Origin: Coptodactyla brooksi
Taxonomy: Eukaryota; Arthropoda; Insecta; Coleoptera; Scarabaeidae
Assembly: GCA_033557675.1 (NCBI GenBank)
Contig: JAWQRM010000577.1
Coordinates: 1-21,306 of the forward strand
Reading direction: 5' to 3'
DNA: 21,306 bases
Part shown: positions 9,880-19,388 of the stretch, piece by piece
Position numbering within the stretch: the stretch's first letter is position 1
Layout of the letters: the number at the start of each line of letters is the position of its first letter
Program-made: the position numbers and the translations under genes
The notes under the pieces: model-generated
What the model saw: only the letters and a program-made list of their open reading frames with translations
What the model was told of the DNA's origin: nothing
Databases searched by the model: none

Positions 9880-11093
9880 GTATTAATATATGTGAATGTG
9901 TTACATAAGTTGTAACAAATTAACATATATAAATTTATATAAATTTGTATAGAGCTGTAATAAATATGTAAACAAATAACTTGAACTTTCAAACAGTCTG
10001 AACAATTAAACATTATCTACTCTAATAAGAATATAATATATAGTTTGTTATATACTACCAACAGTTTGGTTTAACCAAATTTCGATAAAACATAAAAAAC
10101 TAACTCTGTAACTCTATACTAAAACCTATACGTCTGATAGAAAACAAATTATTGTTAGTTGCCAAAGAAATAAAAGAACGGTGTAGATTGTATGTCCGGG
10201 GTTGGTGCTGCTCTCTATTGGCTACGGTTTCAACTCTAACGCTTGCTAGCTTGAAGGGAACGGACATACATACAGCGACCTTTCTAATTTCCATCAGATT
10301 TCTACACCTTGCCGTTCACTGTCTGAAACTGGCACTTCCATAAAAATACACATATATATCAAATCGCACGTTATCCTCAACCCAATCTGCATAATTAATT
10401 ATGCTGACCATCGAAGTATGTCTTCTTTCACGTGCGCTAATAATGCAAGAGCACTATCAATATGATAAATCTAGAAAGTGGTATTTTTTCTACATACAAC
10501 GGAATCCGGTTGTTGTTGTCTAGTACGGGCCCAGAAGAGCATAAAATTACGTAACTGCTCGCTCATTTAATAATTAGAGGAGATACACTTCTTTTTCTTT
10601 CCGTAATGTGTTTTTCTTCTATACCGGTAACTAGATCGCAATTGCCTTTCGTACCAAGAAACGCCGTCTCTACTTGGGTTTCTCTTTTTCACACTTTCTT
10701 GAACTATGTAATTGTCTTATATTTATTTATGGGATGTGTTAATATTAACGGTTTTTAATTGTTTTTCTTTTAATAATCATTTGTTTTAATAATCATTCGC
10801 GTAATTGGTGTGGTCAGCAAGAATTATTGCCTGATATAAAACTTAAGCTTGCAATTTGTAATTTAGCAACTTTATTGGATTATGGCAGTTTAATTATATT
10901 TACTATACTTACAATGGATCAAAAAATTGCACGTACAGCAGGTTGGTTTACCAATAATACGCTATATTTATTAATTGAAAATAAAATACGCTGTTTTAGA
11001 ATATTAAGTGCATATATTAAGGTATAGACAACAATATCAACTATTTTTCTAATCACAAAAGCTAAAAACATATGCACATTATTCATATTATTT
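9729..11093. other. non-coding DNA with simple repeats
   Basis: I see no supportable gene. The stretch holds a (TA)n tract, a loose inverted repeat around 10181-10310 and a duplicated TTTTAATAATCATT near 10770. A 66-codon frame at 10827-11027 has an AT-driven composition and no recognisable motif. Confidence 0.6.
9842..9878. repeat. (TA)n microsatellite
   Basis: Uninterrupted alternating TA for about 37 bp. Confidence 0.97.
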
Positions 11094-11715
11094 TTAGTAA
11101 TACGTATGATATCCCTTCGCTTTAATGATTTCATGTAATCGATTTTTCATCGATGTAACCAATTTGTTTCTTCTGGTGATATATTACCCTGTTCTTCCAA
11201 AATTATCCTTTTCAGTTGTTGCCTGGAGGTAATGTCGTGTTGTCTCACTTTTCGCTCCAACAAATCCCACAAATGCTTAATTGGATGTAGATAGTCTATG
11301 GCATATTTTAATCGCTTCAATGCATTTTTGGTTGAAATAAATGGTTTTGTTCCGAGAGACATAACTGCGGTATCCTTTCGAGTGCAATAAATTTCGTATG
11401 GTTTGGGAGATCACGATGGCCCACCACTTTTCCCAAGCTTAACAGCAAGATTTGAAGCACTAATCTTTAGATCAGATTTAATCATTCGCACGATTGTTCA
11501 CTCTTCTCTGGTTGTTAAAACTTTCTTCCTGTCCCTTTCGACAGCGTTTTCGTAAGATTAGTTCAGTACGTTGTAAAATTTTTTACAACATACTGAACCA
11601 TAGAACGCGATTTCCCAACTAGTGAACCAATTCGCACGTAACTTTTGCCTTCATTTTTTAACTTAATTATTAATTTTCTTTCTTCAATAGGAACCCTCGA
11701 ATGATCTTTTTCCAT
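11094..11715 (-). pseudogene. Tc1-like transposase pseudogene, internally deleted
   Basis: On the minus strand the ATG at 11715 opens MEKDHSRVPIEERKLIIKLK, followed by EGKSYVRIGSLVGKSRSMVQY, the first helix-turn-helix of Tc1 transposases. After an inverted duplication with a stop codon, the second DNA-binding part follows in pieces (TIVRMIKSDLKISASNLAVKL) and then PFISTKNALKRLKYA. The frame then jumps to DYLHPIKHLWDLLERKVRQ, the family's SPDLNPIEHLWD block. The catalytic core from the first Asp to just before the last acidic residue is therefore deleted, and that last residue (E of PIEHLW) is Lys. A frameshift precedes the end MKNRLHEIIKAKGYHTYY. It is non-functional. Confidence 0.88.
11561..11598. 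repeat. inverted duplication in Tc1 relic
   Basis: The arm GTTCAGTACGTTGTAAAA is followed directly by its reverse complement, with one internal mismatch and one at the centre. It falls inside the helix-turn-helix coding region. The second arm replaces the expected family residues and creates the stop after NFTTY. Confidence 0.8.
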
Positions 11716-11763
11716 TTTCACTTTCAACCCGAATTACACAACATAACTTTAAAATGGAATAGT

Positions 11764-11793
11764 CTTGAAGTCGAGCTGGCACTCGACTTCAAG
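11764..11793. repeat. hairpin upstream of Tc1 relic
   Basis: CTTGAAGTCGAG and CTCGACTTCAAG form perfect 12-bp arms around CTGGCA. It lies about 50 bp upstream of the transposase ATG, where the terminal repeat should be, and may be the element's end or a rearranged end. I found no matching end beyond 11094. Confidence 0.6.
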
Positions 11794-11798
11794 TTCAA

Positions 11799-13430
11799 TT
11801 AAGTGAATATTTATATTTGCAATTAGTAATTTCTGTAATAAATTCGTCTCGATCTAGTCGTTTTTATAGCAAAATTATGCAGATGATTTAGACAAAAATC
11901 TGTCTACTTCACAACATGCTCGATAAAGTAAAAAAGTCAGTGATCATTCGTATACTCAATATTGTTAAGCATGGCATCAAATCGAACATTAATTTCCGTT
12001 GATAACTCAAATCAATGAGAGTATAATTCAAAGCAATAATTGATACCTAGCTAATAATTACTTTTACTCGGAATTTCTTGTTTATTAATAAGGAAACTTG
12101 CTCGCTGGAATATGTAAGTGTGTCATTATTAATTTGCCTATTTTCTTACTTTTCTTCTTGCCTATTTTTCATATTAGGGTGAAAATCAAGGTGTCATAAG
12201 ACATAGACACTGTATAGCAGATTCAATACAAGAATGTATGATACCAAACATATTTGTAGGTAATTGTTATTCAACCTGTTGAATAAGACATTAGACAAAA
12301 TTTTAGACAAAGTCTTGTGTGACTATTTATGTGACATTTGCTGCTTTGTCAAAATCGTACTGCATTTATTCATAAGCAGAATTAGAAAATGCATATACCG
12401 GACTTGTGAAATGTTTAAAAATGAATAAAAATAATTGTTATTATCATTTAAAAATAATGTTTTTTTTTCAATAATAATAATAATAATACGCCTTCACATG
12501 TGAAAAACGGACTCTTAATCGAATACTTTCTTGATATATATTTTGTGACAATTTATTCTATTGCGGAATGTCATATTTTAACTAATTTGCGAATAGTGTT
12601 TAATGTCTTTAATCTCTTTAAGATAACTTTCTTTTTACGTTGCCAGTTTGCGTGTGTTACGAATGTGAAAAGCTTATTTTTTATTAAGATTAATGGCTTA
12701 GTTTTCTGATAAATATGCACATTAATAAAACAAGACAATAGATAGTGTTGTTTGTACCAATTCTCCCTGGCCGGGATTGCGTGAAGGTGTTACGAAGGCA
12801 TCAGCAGTGGGTCAGAGGTTAAAACAATTCGATGAGAAAGTGAAACACTTCGGTGAAATATATTTACAATTACAATGGCAGCACAACGAATATTGACGCT
12901 AAAGATGTACATATAACAAAACTTTCTATGGCAATTAGGATAATACTATGGACGATGCGAAACATGAATAAAATTAATGTTATGTAAAGTGTAATATTGG
13001 ATTATACAATATTAAGTGCCACGACAAAATTTGGTTAGAAGAATTACTTACTTTACATGGTTCTGAAAATGCCTCTTTATCCTCTTTCTCCATCCATCAA
13101 TTTTTCTGTCTCGCACAGAAAGACTATTCCTCATCATTTTGCATACTTTTATCTTTGCAAAATCCACAAAACATACATAAACTTTTCTTGGTCTTCTACC
13201 TCCACCAGCCCCTATATTCTCCCAATCTATCTATATTTCTTTGATTTCTTCTTGTGGTCATATGGCACGCTTTTATCTTTATCCAGCTGTTGTTTAAGTG
13301 GACATGTTTTCTTTTTTCTTAGGCTTCTTAATACTCAGTGGAACAGGTGTCGGTTGCCCATAAATTTTTTTTTCATTCTTCTACACTCGTTTCTGTTCTT
13401 CGTTCCTGTCTCCATCATTAAAAGGATGTA
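11799..13430. other. non-coding AT-rich DNA
   Basis: No supportable gene, RNA gene or transposon is seen. There is an (AAT)n-like tract near 12470-12487. The 149-codon frame at 13057-13506 is pyrimidine-rich, runs into the Tigger end at 13431 and has no family signature; it looks like a chance frame. Confidence 0.55.
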
Positions 13431-13621
13431 CAGTGAAAGCTCCCATAAACGGACATTCATGGTCCCAGCATTTTCTTCAAAATCTTTATTTGACGTGCAT
13501 TTTTAAGGTAATGACTAAGAAACAGTATTTCCGTACATTCAGTTATAATAAAAAGCTTTTACAGCAATTTCATTAAACTGCTTTTATTACAAATTCATAT
13601 GTATAAATAGATATAGATATA
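13431..13621 (+). mobile_element. solo right end of the Tigger family (copy 2)
   Basis: It starts CAGTGAAAGCTCCCATAAAC after a TA (13429-13430) and follows the reverse complement of 5054 down to about 4840, through CGTGCATTTTTAAGGTAATG and TTATTACAAATTCATATGTA, with scattered differences. About 40 bp present in copy 1 (near 4975-5015) are missing here. Similarity stops near 13621 and no coding part follows. It is either a truncated insertion or one end of a short non-autonomous derivative whose other end is not visible. Confidence 0.85.
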
Positions 13622-14154
13622 CGTAAGGCAGTATTAACAACAGATAAGTAAAAAGACGAGCAAAGACAAAGGAAACCAACAATTTATTTATCAGTTTACA
13701 ATAGCTGCTGAAAAAAGTGACCACCAACAGTTTTTGACCACCACAATCGTTCCATGTATATTCTTGGAGCAGTCGCTCCATTTTCTTGCGCAGCCTAATG
13801 TATGAAATGAAATCGTGCTGGAAATGACGACTCAAGGCAGCAAAGCGCTCTCATCCGCCGAACTCAACAGCGCCCTCTACTGCCTAACGTACAATGAATA
13901 AATTCTTTGTTTTTTCTGAACAAATATGTTAAATCGAGTACGCACCAGTCTTCCTGAGAAATATTGTTACATATGTGGTAGGTTTGCTACAGAAAAACAA
14001 AGGAGGAGAATCACTGAATCAATTACAATAAGCTACCGAAATTACTTTGGCATGAAGATGAATAATCTCGATAAAACGTAGGTTCCCAATTCAGCTTGCA
14101 CTAGTTACATTTTTACGTTGAACGCGTGGTCTAAATATAAGGGAATGTAAGGGA
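13622..14154. other. non-coding or unrecognised sequence
   Basis: A minus-strand frame at 13587-13835 overlaps the Tigger end and has no motif I can name. The patch around 13750-13890 is more GC-rich than its surroundings (CGCCCTCTACTGCC and similar). Just before the next pseudogene there is a short direct repeat, AAGGGAATG twice (about 14139-14156). Confidence 0.5.
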
Positions 14155-15355
14155 ATGCCGTTTTCTACACCCACGATTTGGCGAGAGCCTTGGTCGCACG
14201 ATGATTATTACTTTCGTTTTTGCAAAGTTGACGGCTTTAGTATGAAAAATATGGATCATATAAACTATCCGGATGCGAGTACAGTCTCAAAATTTGTTCT
14301 TTATAAAGACAAAAATATCCCTCCACCTCTACCACCTGCCTTTACCACAAAATTCGATTAATCAGAGCGACTTAAATGATCTCGTTAGAGATCTGAATAT
14401 TACGAAAAGCAATGCTGAACTCCTTGGATCAAGACTAAAGAAAAAGAACTCACATACAGAAAAACATCACATTGCTTTTTATTGGTATAGAAATAGGTAA
14501 ACAGAATGTCTTAATTTCTTTTCACAGTATGAATCATTGGTGTTTTACAACGATGTTCCGGGACTATTGAAATATTTCTAAGTTGAAAATTATAATCCTA
14601 ATGATTGGAGAGTTTTCATAGATTCATGGAAAAGAGGTATGAAGCCAGTTTTATTGGATAATGGAAGTCAATATGCTTCTATACCTGTTGCACACACTAT
14701 TAACATGAAAGAGACTTACGATAATATCGCAACCTTACTTAAGTATGTTGCGGAGATTCATTTGCGGAGATTTGAAAATAATATCTTAGGTCAACAGTAT
14801 GAGTATACAAAATATCAGAACACTGGAAAAGGAAAATGTGGCCATCCTCTTCTTCTACAACGTTTTAAAATTTTATTACCAGCTTTGCATATTAAATTGG
14901 GGATAATAAAACAATTCGTTAAAGCTTTAAATCCAGAAAGTGATTGCTTCAAGTATTTGTTTTAGAAATTTTCCGGGTTGAGTGAGGCAAAAATCAAAGA
15001 TGGCATTTTTGTTGGTCCCGTTGTAAGAAAATTAATGAAAGACAAAAATTTTGAATAGATAGTGACGCCGGCTGAGAAAGATGCTTGGATTGGATTCAAA
15101 AATGTAGTTGAAGGATTTTTATTTCTTGAACACAGTTTATTTCTTGAACAGTCAGTTGGATTATTTTCCTGAAAATTTAGGCAACATGAGTGACGAACTA
15201 GAAGAGAGGTTCCATCAAGACATAAATGAAATGGAGCAAAATACCAAAAAAGTTGGGACGTTAACATGTTAGCAGATTACTGTTGGCGCCTAAAGCGGAA
15301 CAATTACATTGCATTTCACAAACGCAGAAGCGAAAACGACATAGAAACAGAATAA
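14155..15355 (+). pseudogene. pseudogene of uncharacterised arthropod multicopy protein family
   Basis: The ATG at 14155 opens MPFSTPTIWREPWSHDDYYF. The pieces then run in order across at least four frame changes. They are SDLNDLVRDLNITKSNAELL (about 14367-14426), YNDVPGLLKYF, DWRVFIDSWKRGMKPVLL, ILLPALHIKLGIIKQFVKAL (about 14872-14931), FSGLSEAKIKDGIFVGP, RKLMKDKNFE, LDYFPENLGNMSDELEERF with HQDINEME, and DVNMLADYCWRLKR, ending at the stop 15353-15355. I recall this block order from many near-identical unnamed proteins in ants, aphids and cnidarians. They look repetitive and transposon-borne, but I know of no assigned function. Deletions are visible between TLLKYVAEIH and LRRFENN and after VEGFLFLEHS, where a LFLE unit is duplicated. 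The biochemical role is unknown. Confidence 0.65.
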
Positions 15356-15373
15356 GCCTTTGATAGAAATTGA

Positions 15374-15622
15374 TCTGTTAGAACATCTTTCAGCCTTCTT
15401 TTTGCTGGTCGAAACTTTTTCTAATGTAACTTTTAACTGGTCGAATCTTCTACTAATCTAACCTTCTCTGCTCGGATTATCTCCAGATCTTGCCTTTGCT
15501 GGTTGGATCATCTTCTCATCTAGCTTTAATTTGTTGGATTTTCGTCTGATCAAGCCTTAACTGGTCGGATTTTCTACTGATTCTTCCTTCATTGGTGGGA
15601 TATTTTCTATGGTTTGCTTCAC
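15374..15622. repeat. 31-bp minisatellite, about eight diverged units
   Basis: Units begin near 15374, 15405, 15437, 15468, 15499, 15530, 15561 and 15592, a period of 30-32 bp. A typical unit starts CTGGTCGGAT, continues with TTCT, CTGATC and CCTT, and diverges by several bases from its neighbours. The array starts 18 bp after the stop codon of the preceding pseudogene. Confidence 0.8.
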
Positions 15623-15682
15623 ACACACACGCACGCAAACACACACACACATATCAAAGAGGGATTGGAGTCACACACACGT
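15620..15682. repeat. CA-rich microsatellites
   Basis: Two (CA)n tracts with CG and AA interruptions flank ATCAAAGAGGGATTGGAG. They lie directly after the minisatellite. Confidence 0.9.
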
Positions 15683-16970
15683 AAGAGGTAAGGGGGTTAC
15701 TCACGTTAAACCAGCACCCCGAAGGGATCAGTTCCCTTTACATGACTAAAATTTTGCATGACTAAAACTCTTGAATTCAAAATTGTCTGTCTTCATTTTA
15801 AAAAATCGTAGAATAATTTAGGAAAATGGATTTTAAAGCTAAGTAGTAGTACTATGCGATGCAAATGTGGAAAATTGAAAAAAAATTGGTTCTCTAAAAG
15901 AAATTCATAAAAGTGATTAAAAGTCATTGTTGACCTTTGGTTACAGGGTTTCATACCTACAAATTTACGAAACATACAACGACTGACGTACACAAGTTCT
16001 ATTTTCGTTTAACACGTAGTACTTTGGTTCTTCGTAAAGCAACCGAAGGTATCTAAATCATGTCTGGGACTTTGTTCAGCAGTTTATGATGCACACGCAA
16101 ATATGCGTTCACTCAACTATATCGCTAACGACCCAGAAGTGCAAACTTTTATTAAATAAACTGCCTTAAATTGTCAAGGATGTAATGTATATTATAAAAG
16201 ATAATGAATTTTCTGCGTTTAGCAATTACATTAATACGTAATTATATCTTTATAGAAATCTGTTGGTAATAAAACTAAACTGCAATCAGCGCTGGAAATG
16301 TTATTTGCAGTAATTTCCAAGTGGGCTTAATCACCACACATGTTGCGATATATCACATAAGTTTATATAAAATCATGTTTTCCAACCGAAAATGTGCAAA
16401 CTTGAACGGATCTGGCTGTATCCTGTTGTTCTTTTCTCCTGATTGCAATCTTTTGGTTATTATGCAGGACCTTGTCCCACCGATGTAAAATCAAGTGTAA
16501 CCTTAGTCCGCAACCTTACATCCTCACATTTCGGTTCTCATGGAAACAATTGCCCGTCTGAGGAAACAATCGCCGGCCGCAAGTGTCGGTCGTTTATATA
16601 ACGCGGTGATTCACGGACGGAGAACAAAAGAAGTGCGCGCGAAATTAGTGCGGCTTAAGATTAATTAATAAAACTATAGACCGCTAATTGTGCCTCAGCG
16701 GCCGTGAAAACGTTCCATTGACGAAAATAATCTATCCGGAAATGAAGACGTTTAAACTACGTCTATTGCCGTGTATCGATTAACCATAAATTTACACGTA
16801 TAATAAGAGTGAACGGATTAAAAGCGTATCAGTATCAGTCTGAACATCCAGAATTTGATGTATTACACGTTCTTCCAATTTTTGGATTATTCTGCTAATG
16901 TAAACAACCCCACAAGAAAAGGTCACGCCAAGTCAAATTCTATCCGACCTACCTTACCTCCCTTTTATTC
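15683..16970. other. non-coding DNA with a GC-richer patch
   Basis: No gene can be supported. The patch at about 16540-16730 is clearly more GC-rich (CGCCGGCCGCAAG, CGCGGTGATTCACGGACGG, GCGGCCGTG) than its flanks and contains a TATA-like string. It is listed separately as a possible promoter. Confidence 0.5.
16593..16640 (+). promoter_or_regulatory. possible core promoter in GC-richer patch
   Basis: TTTATATAACGCG is followed about 20-30 bp downstream by TTCACGGACGG. A TATA-type box inside a local GC-rich patch could be a host promoter, but I see no coding exon directly downstream. The call is speculative. Confidence 0.2.
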
Positions 16971-18903
16971 ATCACGTGTTTAAACCATGTAGGTTTCGTC
17001 TTTTATTTGTTCGAGCTTTAGAAACTTCAGGATATGTTTAGCTCTTAATAGCAGTTAAAATAACAAGGAATCATCAATCATATTTTATATTGAATTAAAT
17101 GTAGAAAGTTTTATTTGTTAAACTTCAAAACATAACGTTTTATAGAACATAATAAAATAATAAACTTTGAATAAACATTTGATAAATGCTAGATTACTAT
17201 TTTTTTTTGTGTAAACTGTTGTACCAGATATAAGAATGATATAAAGATGTAATACAGTAGATTGGTGTGGCATGAATTCATTGGAAATATCCTAGCTAAA
17301 GTATCAAATCTGATACTTTCTTTTACTGTAAGGCTTAAGGATGTATATTATTATTATACGTTTTAAATCAAGTATAATAAGGCATTTCAATAAGAGGTTT
17401 ATAGCTCTTTGATTAATACCCTTCATTATACTAGGTAGAGAAGTACTATAAACATAATAAATAAATCACAATTGAAAATTCCTGCCAAAACACATTTAAT
17501 GATAAAATTGCTATATTAAATTCGATATAAGTCGAAAGGTGTATTTACTAGAATTATTTCTGCATGTTTTGGCAACTTAACAGTATTGACAGTAGTATAA
17601 TAGTATTGATACAAATAATTAAGCTGGAATTTTAGTTTTTAAATAATTAATTTTATTCACCTACGATAAAAATATTCTACATTACATGTGCTTTTATAAG
17701 TAATAAAATATTATTTTTGGTAATAATTTTTGTATGCATTCTGAACATTTAAGTCCTAATTAAAATTCTATATAAATTCTGATTTTAAGAATATAAATAA
17801 AGTCTGAAATAAGCACAACAAAGTGGCATACTTGTACTTTGTGAACCTACAGAGGACCTTTGATAGAGTGAACAGAAAATCACATCACGTTTAAACTATG
17901 TGATTTCTGCAAGTAGATTTCGAGTTGTATTTCTTCGAGGTTTAGAAATTTTAGGATATATTTAGCTCTTAATAGCAGTTAAAATAACAAGGAATCACCG
18001 AATGTTAACCATCTGCGAAATATTTTATATTGAATGAAATGTAGAAAGTTCTAGTTCTTATGCTCTAAAATATAACGTTTTATAGAACATATTAAAATTA
18101 TGAGCATAATTTTAAATGTGTAAAACCCATAAAACTTTATTTTTTTGGTAATTAATTTTAATATCACAAACTTTGAATAAACATTTGATAAATTCTGGAT
18201 TACTGTTTTTTTTGTATAAACTGTTGTACCAGATAATAGAATAGATCGGTGTGGCATGAAATCATTGCAAATATCCTAGCTAGAGTATCACAATTGATAC
18301 TTTCTTTTACTGTAAAGCTTAAGGAGGTATATTATTATTATACAACATTTTTAATTAAGTATAATAAGGCATTTCAATAAGAGGTTTATAGCTATTTGTT
18401 TAATACCCTTCATAAGAAATTATGCTAGGTAGAAAAGTATTATAAATACGCAACCGCAAATTGGTAATCAAAATAAATCAATAAAGAAATCAAAATTGGC
18501 AATCCCTGCCAAAATACATTTAATGATAAAATTGCTAGTAAATTCGATATAAGTCGAAAAGTGTATTTACTAAAATTACTTCTGCATATTTTAGTTAATA
18601 AAATATAAAGATTTTTCATCTTAATAGTATTGACAGTAGTATAATAGTGTTGATGTAAATAATTAAGCTGGAACTTTAATTTTTAAATAACTCACTTTAT
18701 TCACCAACAATAAAAATATTTTACATTACTACATTTTAATAATTTATTTTATTTCGGATGCATTCTGAACATTTAAGTACTAATTAAAATTCTATATAAA
18801 TTCTAATTTTATAAATATAAACAAAGTTTGAAATAAGCACAAAAAAGAGGCATACTTGTGCTTTGTGGACCTACAGAGGACCATTGATAGAGTGAACACA
18901 AAA
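16971..18903 (+). repeat. head-to-tail duplication of about 0.9-1.0 kb
   Basis: Unit A (about 16971-17880) and unit B (about 17884-18903) align end to end in direct orientation. Shared anchors include TAGCTCTTAATAGCAGTTAA (17038 and 17963), AACGTTTTATAGAACATA, AAACATTTGATAAAT, TATAATAAGGCATTTCAATA, GTATTGACAGTAGTATAATA and GCATACTTGT (17826 and 18850). By eye the match is high but with many substitutions. Unit B carries about 100 bp more, mainly an extra block of nearly 80 bp near 18090-18165. Both units end in the same reverse transcriptase fragment, so the duplication breakpoint lies inside that LINE. Confidence 0.92.
17809..17880 (+). pseudogene. LINE reverse transcriptase fragment (unit A)
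   Basis: The frame reads AYLYFVNLQRTFDRVNRK, which matches motif A of non-LTR retrotransposon reverse transcriptases (F-V-D-L-Q-x-A-F-D-R-V). The first catalytic Asp is changed to Asn here. The fragment stops where unit B begins. Confidence 0.7.
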
Positions 18904-19384
18904 TAAGAATTGGAAATGAAAACCAAGATGATTTTGTATCTAACATGGGTCTAAGATATGGAGGAATGCAAAGGAAAGTGCAAAGAAAAGACAAAACCAT
19001 TAGAGGTCGGGCGCAGGAATCTGGAACAAATAGGAATTGCAGGATGCATGTGCGCCCGTGATATGACAATCTGCGATAATTTGAAAAATAGTTAGGTATC
19101 AAGAAATATGGACAATAGAGCTGGAATTAAGAAACATGAGAGTAAATGTAAAAAGCACGAAGACGCTGGTCGTTTCAAGAGGTAGAAGGGCAGTAAACAT
19201 AATAACAAAAGGCGAAAATGTAGAATAGCTTGAGTTTGAAATATTTAGGAACTATATTGGACACTAGTGGTAAATTGATCGTAAACATAAACAACGGAAT
19301 TAGTGTATCAGCGAAAGTTTTCAAGCTCTTACCAGAAGCTTCATAGGTAAGAAAGAAATTAAAATGGAATATAAAGTGAAAGTA
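18829..19384 (+). pseudogene. LINE reverse transcriptase fragment (unit B), cut by piggyBac
   Basis: The frame begins NKHKKEAYLCFVDLQRTIDRV, reverse transcriptase motif A with its Asp kept. It continues after a stop with DDFVSNMGLRYGGMQRK, which resembles the motif B region (GLRQG) but is damaged. The YADD-containing part is missing. NMRVNVKSTKTLVVSRGR and then, after a frameshift, KYLGTILDTSGKLIVNINNG match the downstream thumb region. RSFIGKKEIK follows and the frame is broken at the TTAA of the inserted piggyBac. The style is that of the Jockey/RTE-like LINEs common in insects; the exact clade is not resolved. Confidence 0.78.
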
Positions 19385-19388
19385 TTAA

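Noticed and set aside
10827..11027. 66-codon frame that could look like a membrane protein
   Set aside because: Hydrophobic residues follow from AT-rich codons; there is no start context, splice site or family pattern.
13057..13506. 149-codon plus-strand frame, the longest in the window
   Set aside because: The composition is Phe/Ser/Leu-rich from pyrimidine-rich DNA and it runs across the boundary of the Tigger end at 13431. Its reverse strand shows VYVCFVDFAK, which resembles reverse transcriptase motif A, but the surrounding residues do not continue the match.
15620..15682. CRISPR-like array, considered because of neighbouring tandem repeats
   Set aside because: The units are simple CA repeats and a spacerless 31-bp minisatellite in what is clearly eukaryotic DNA.
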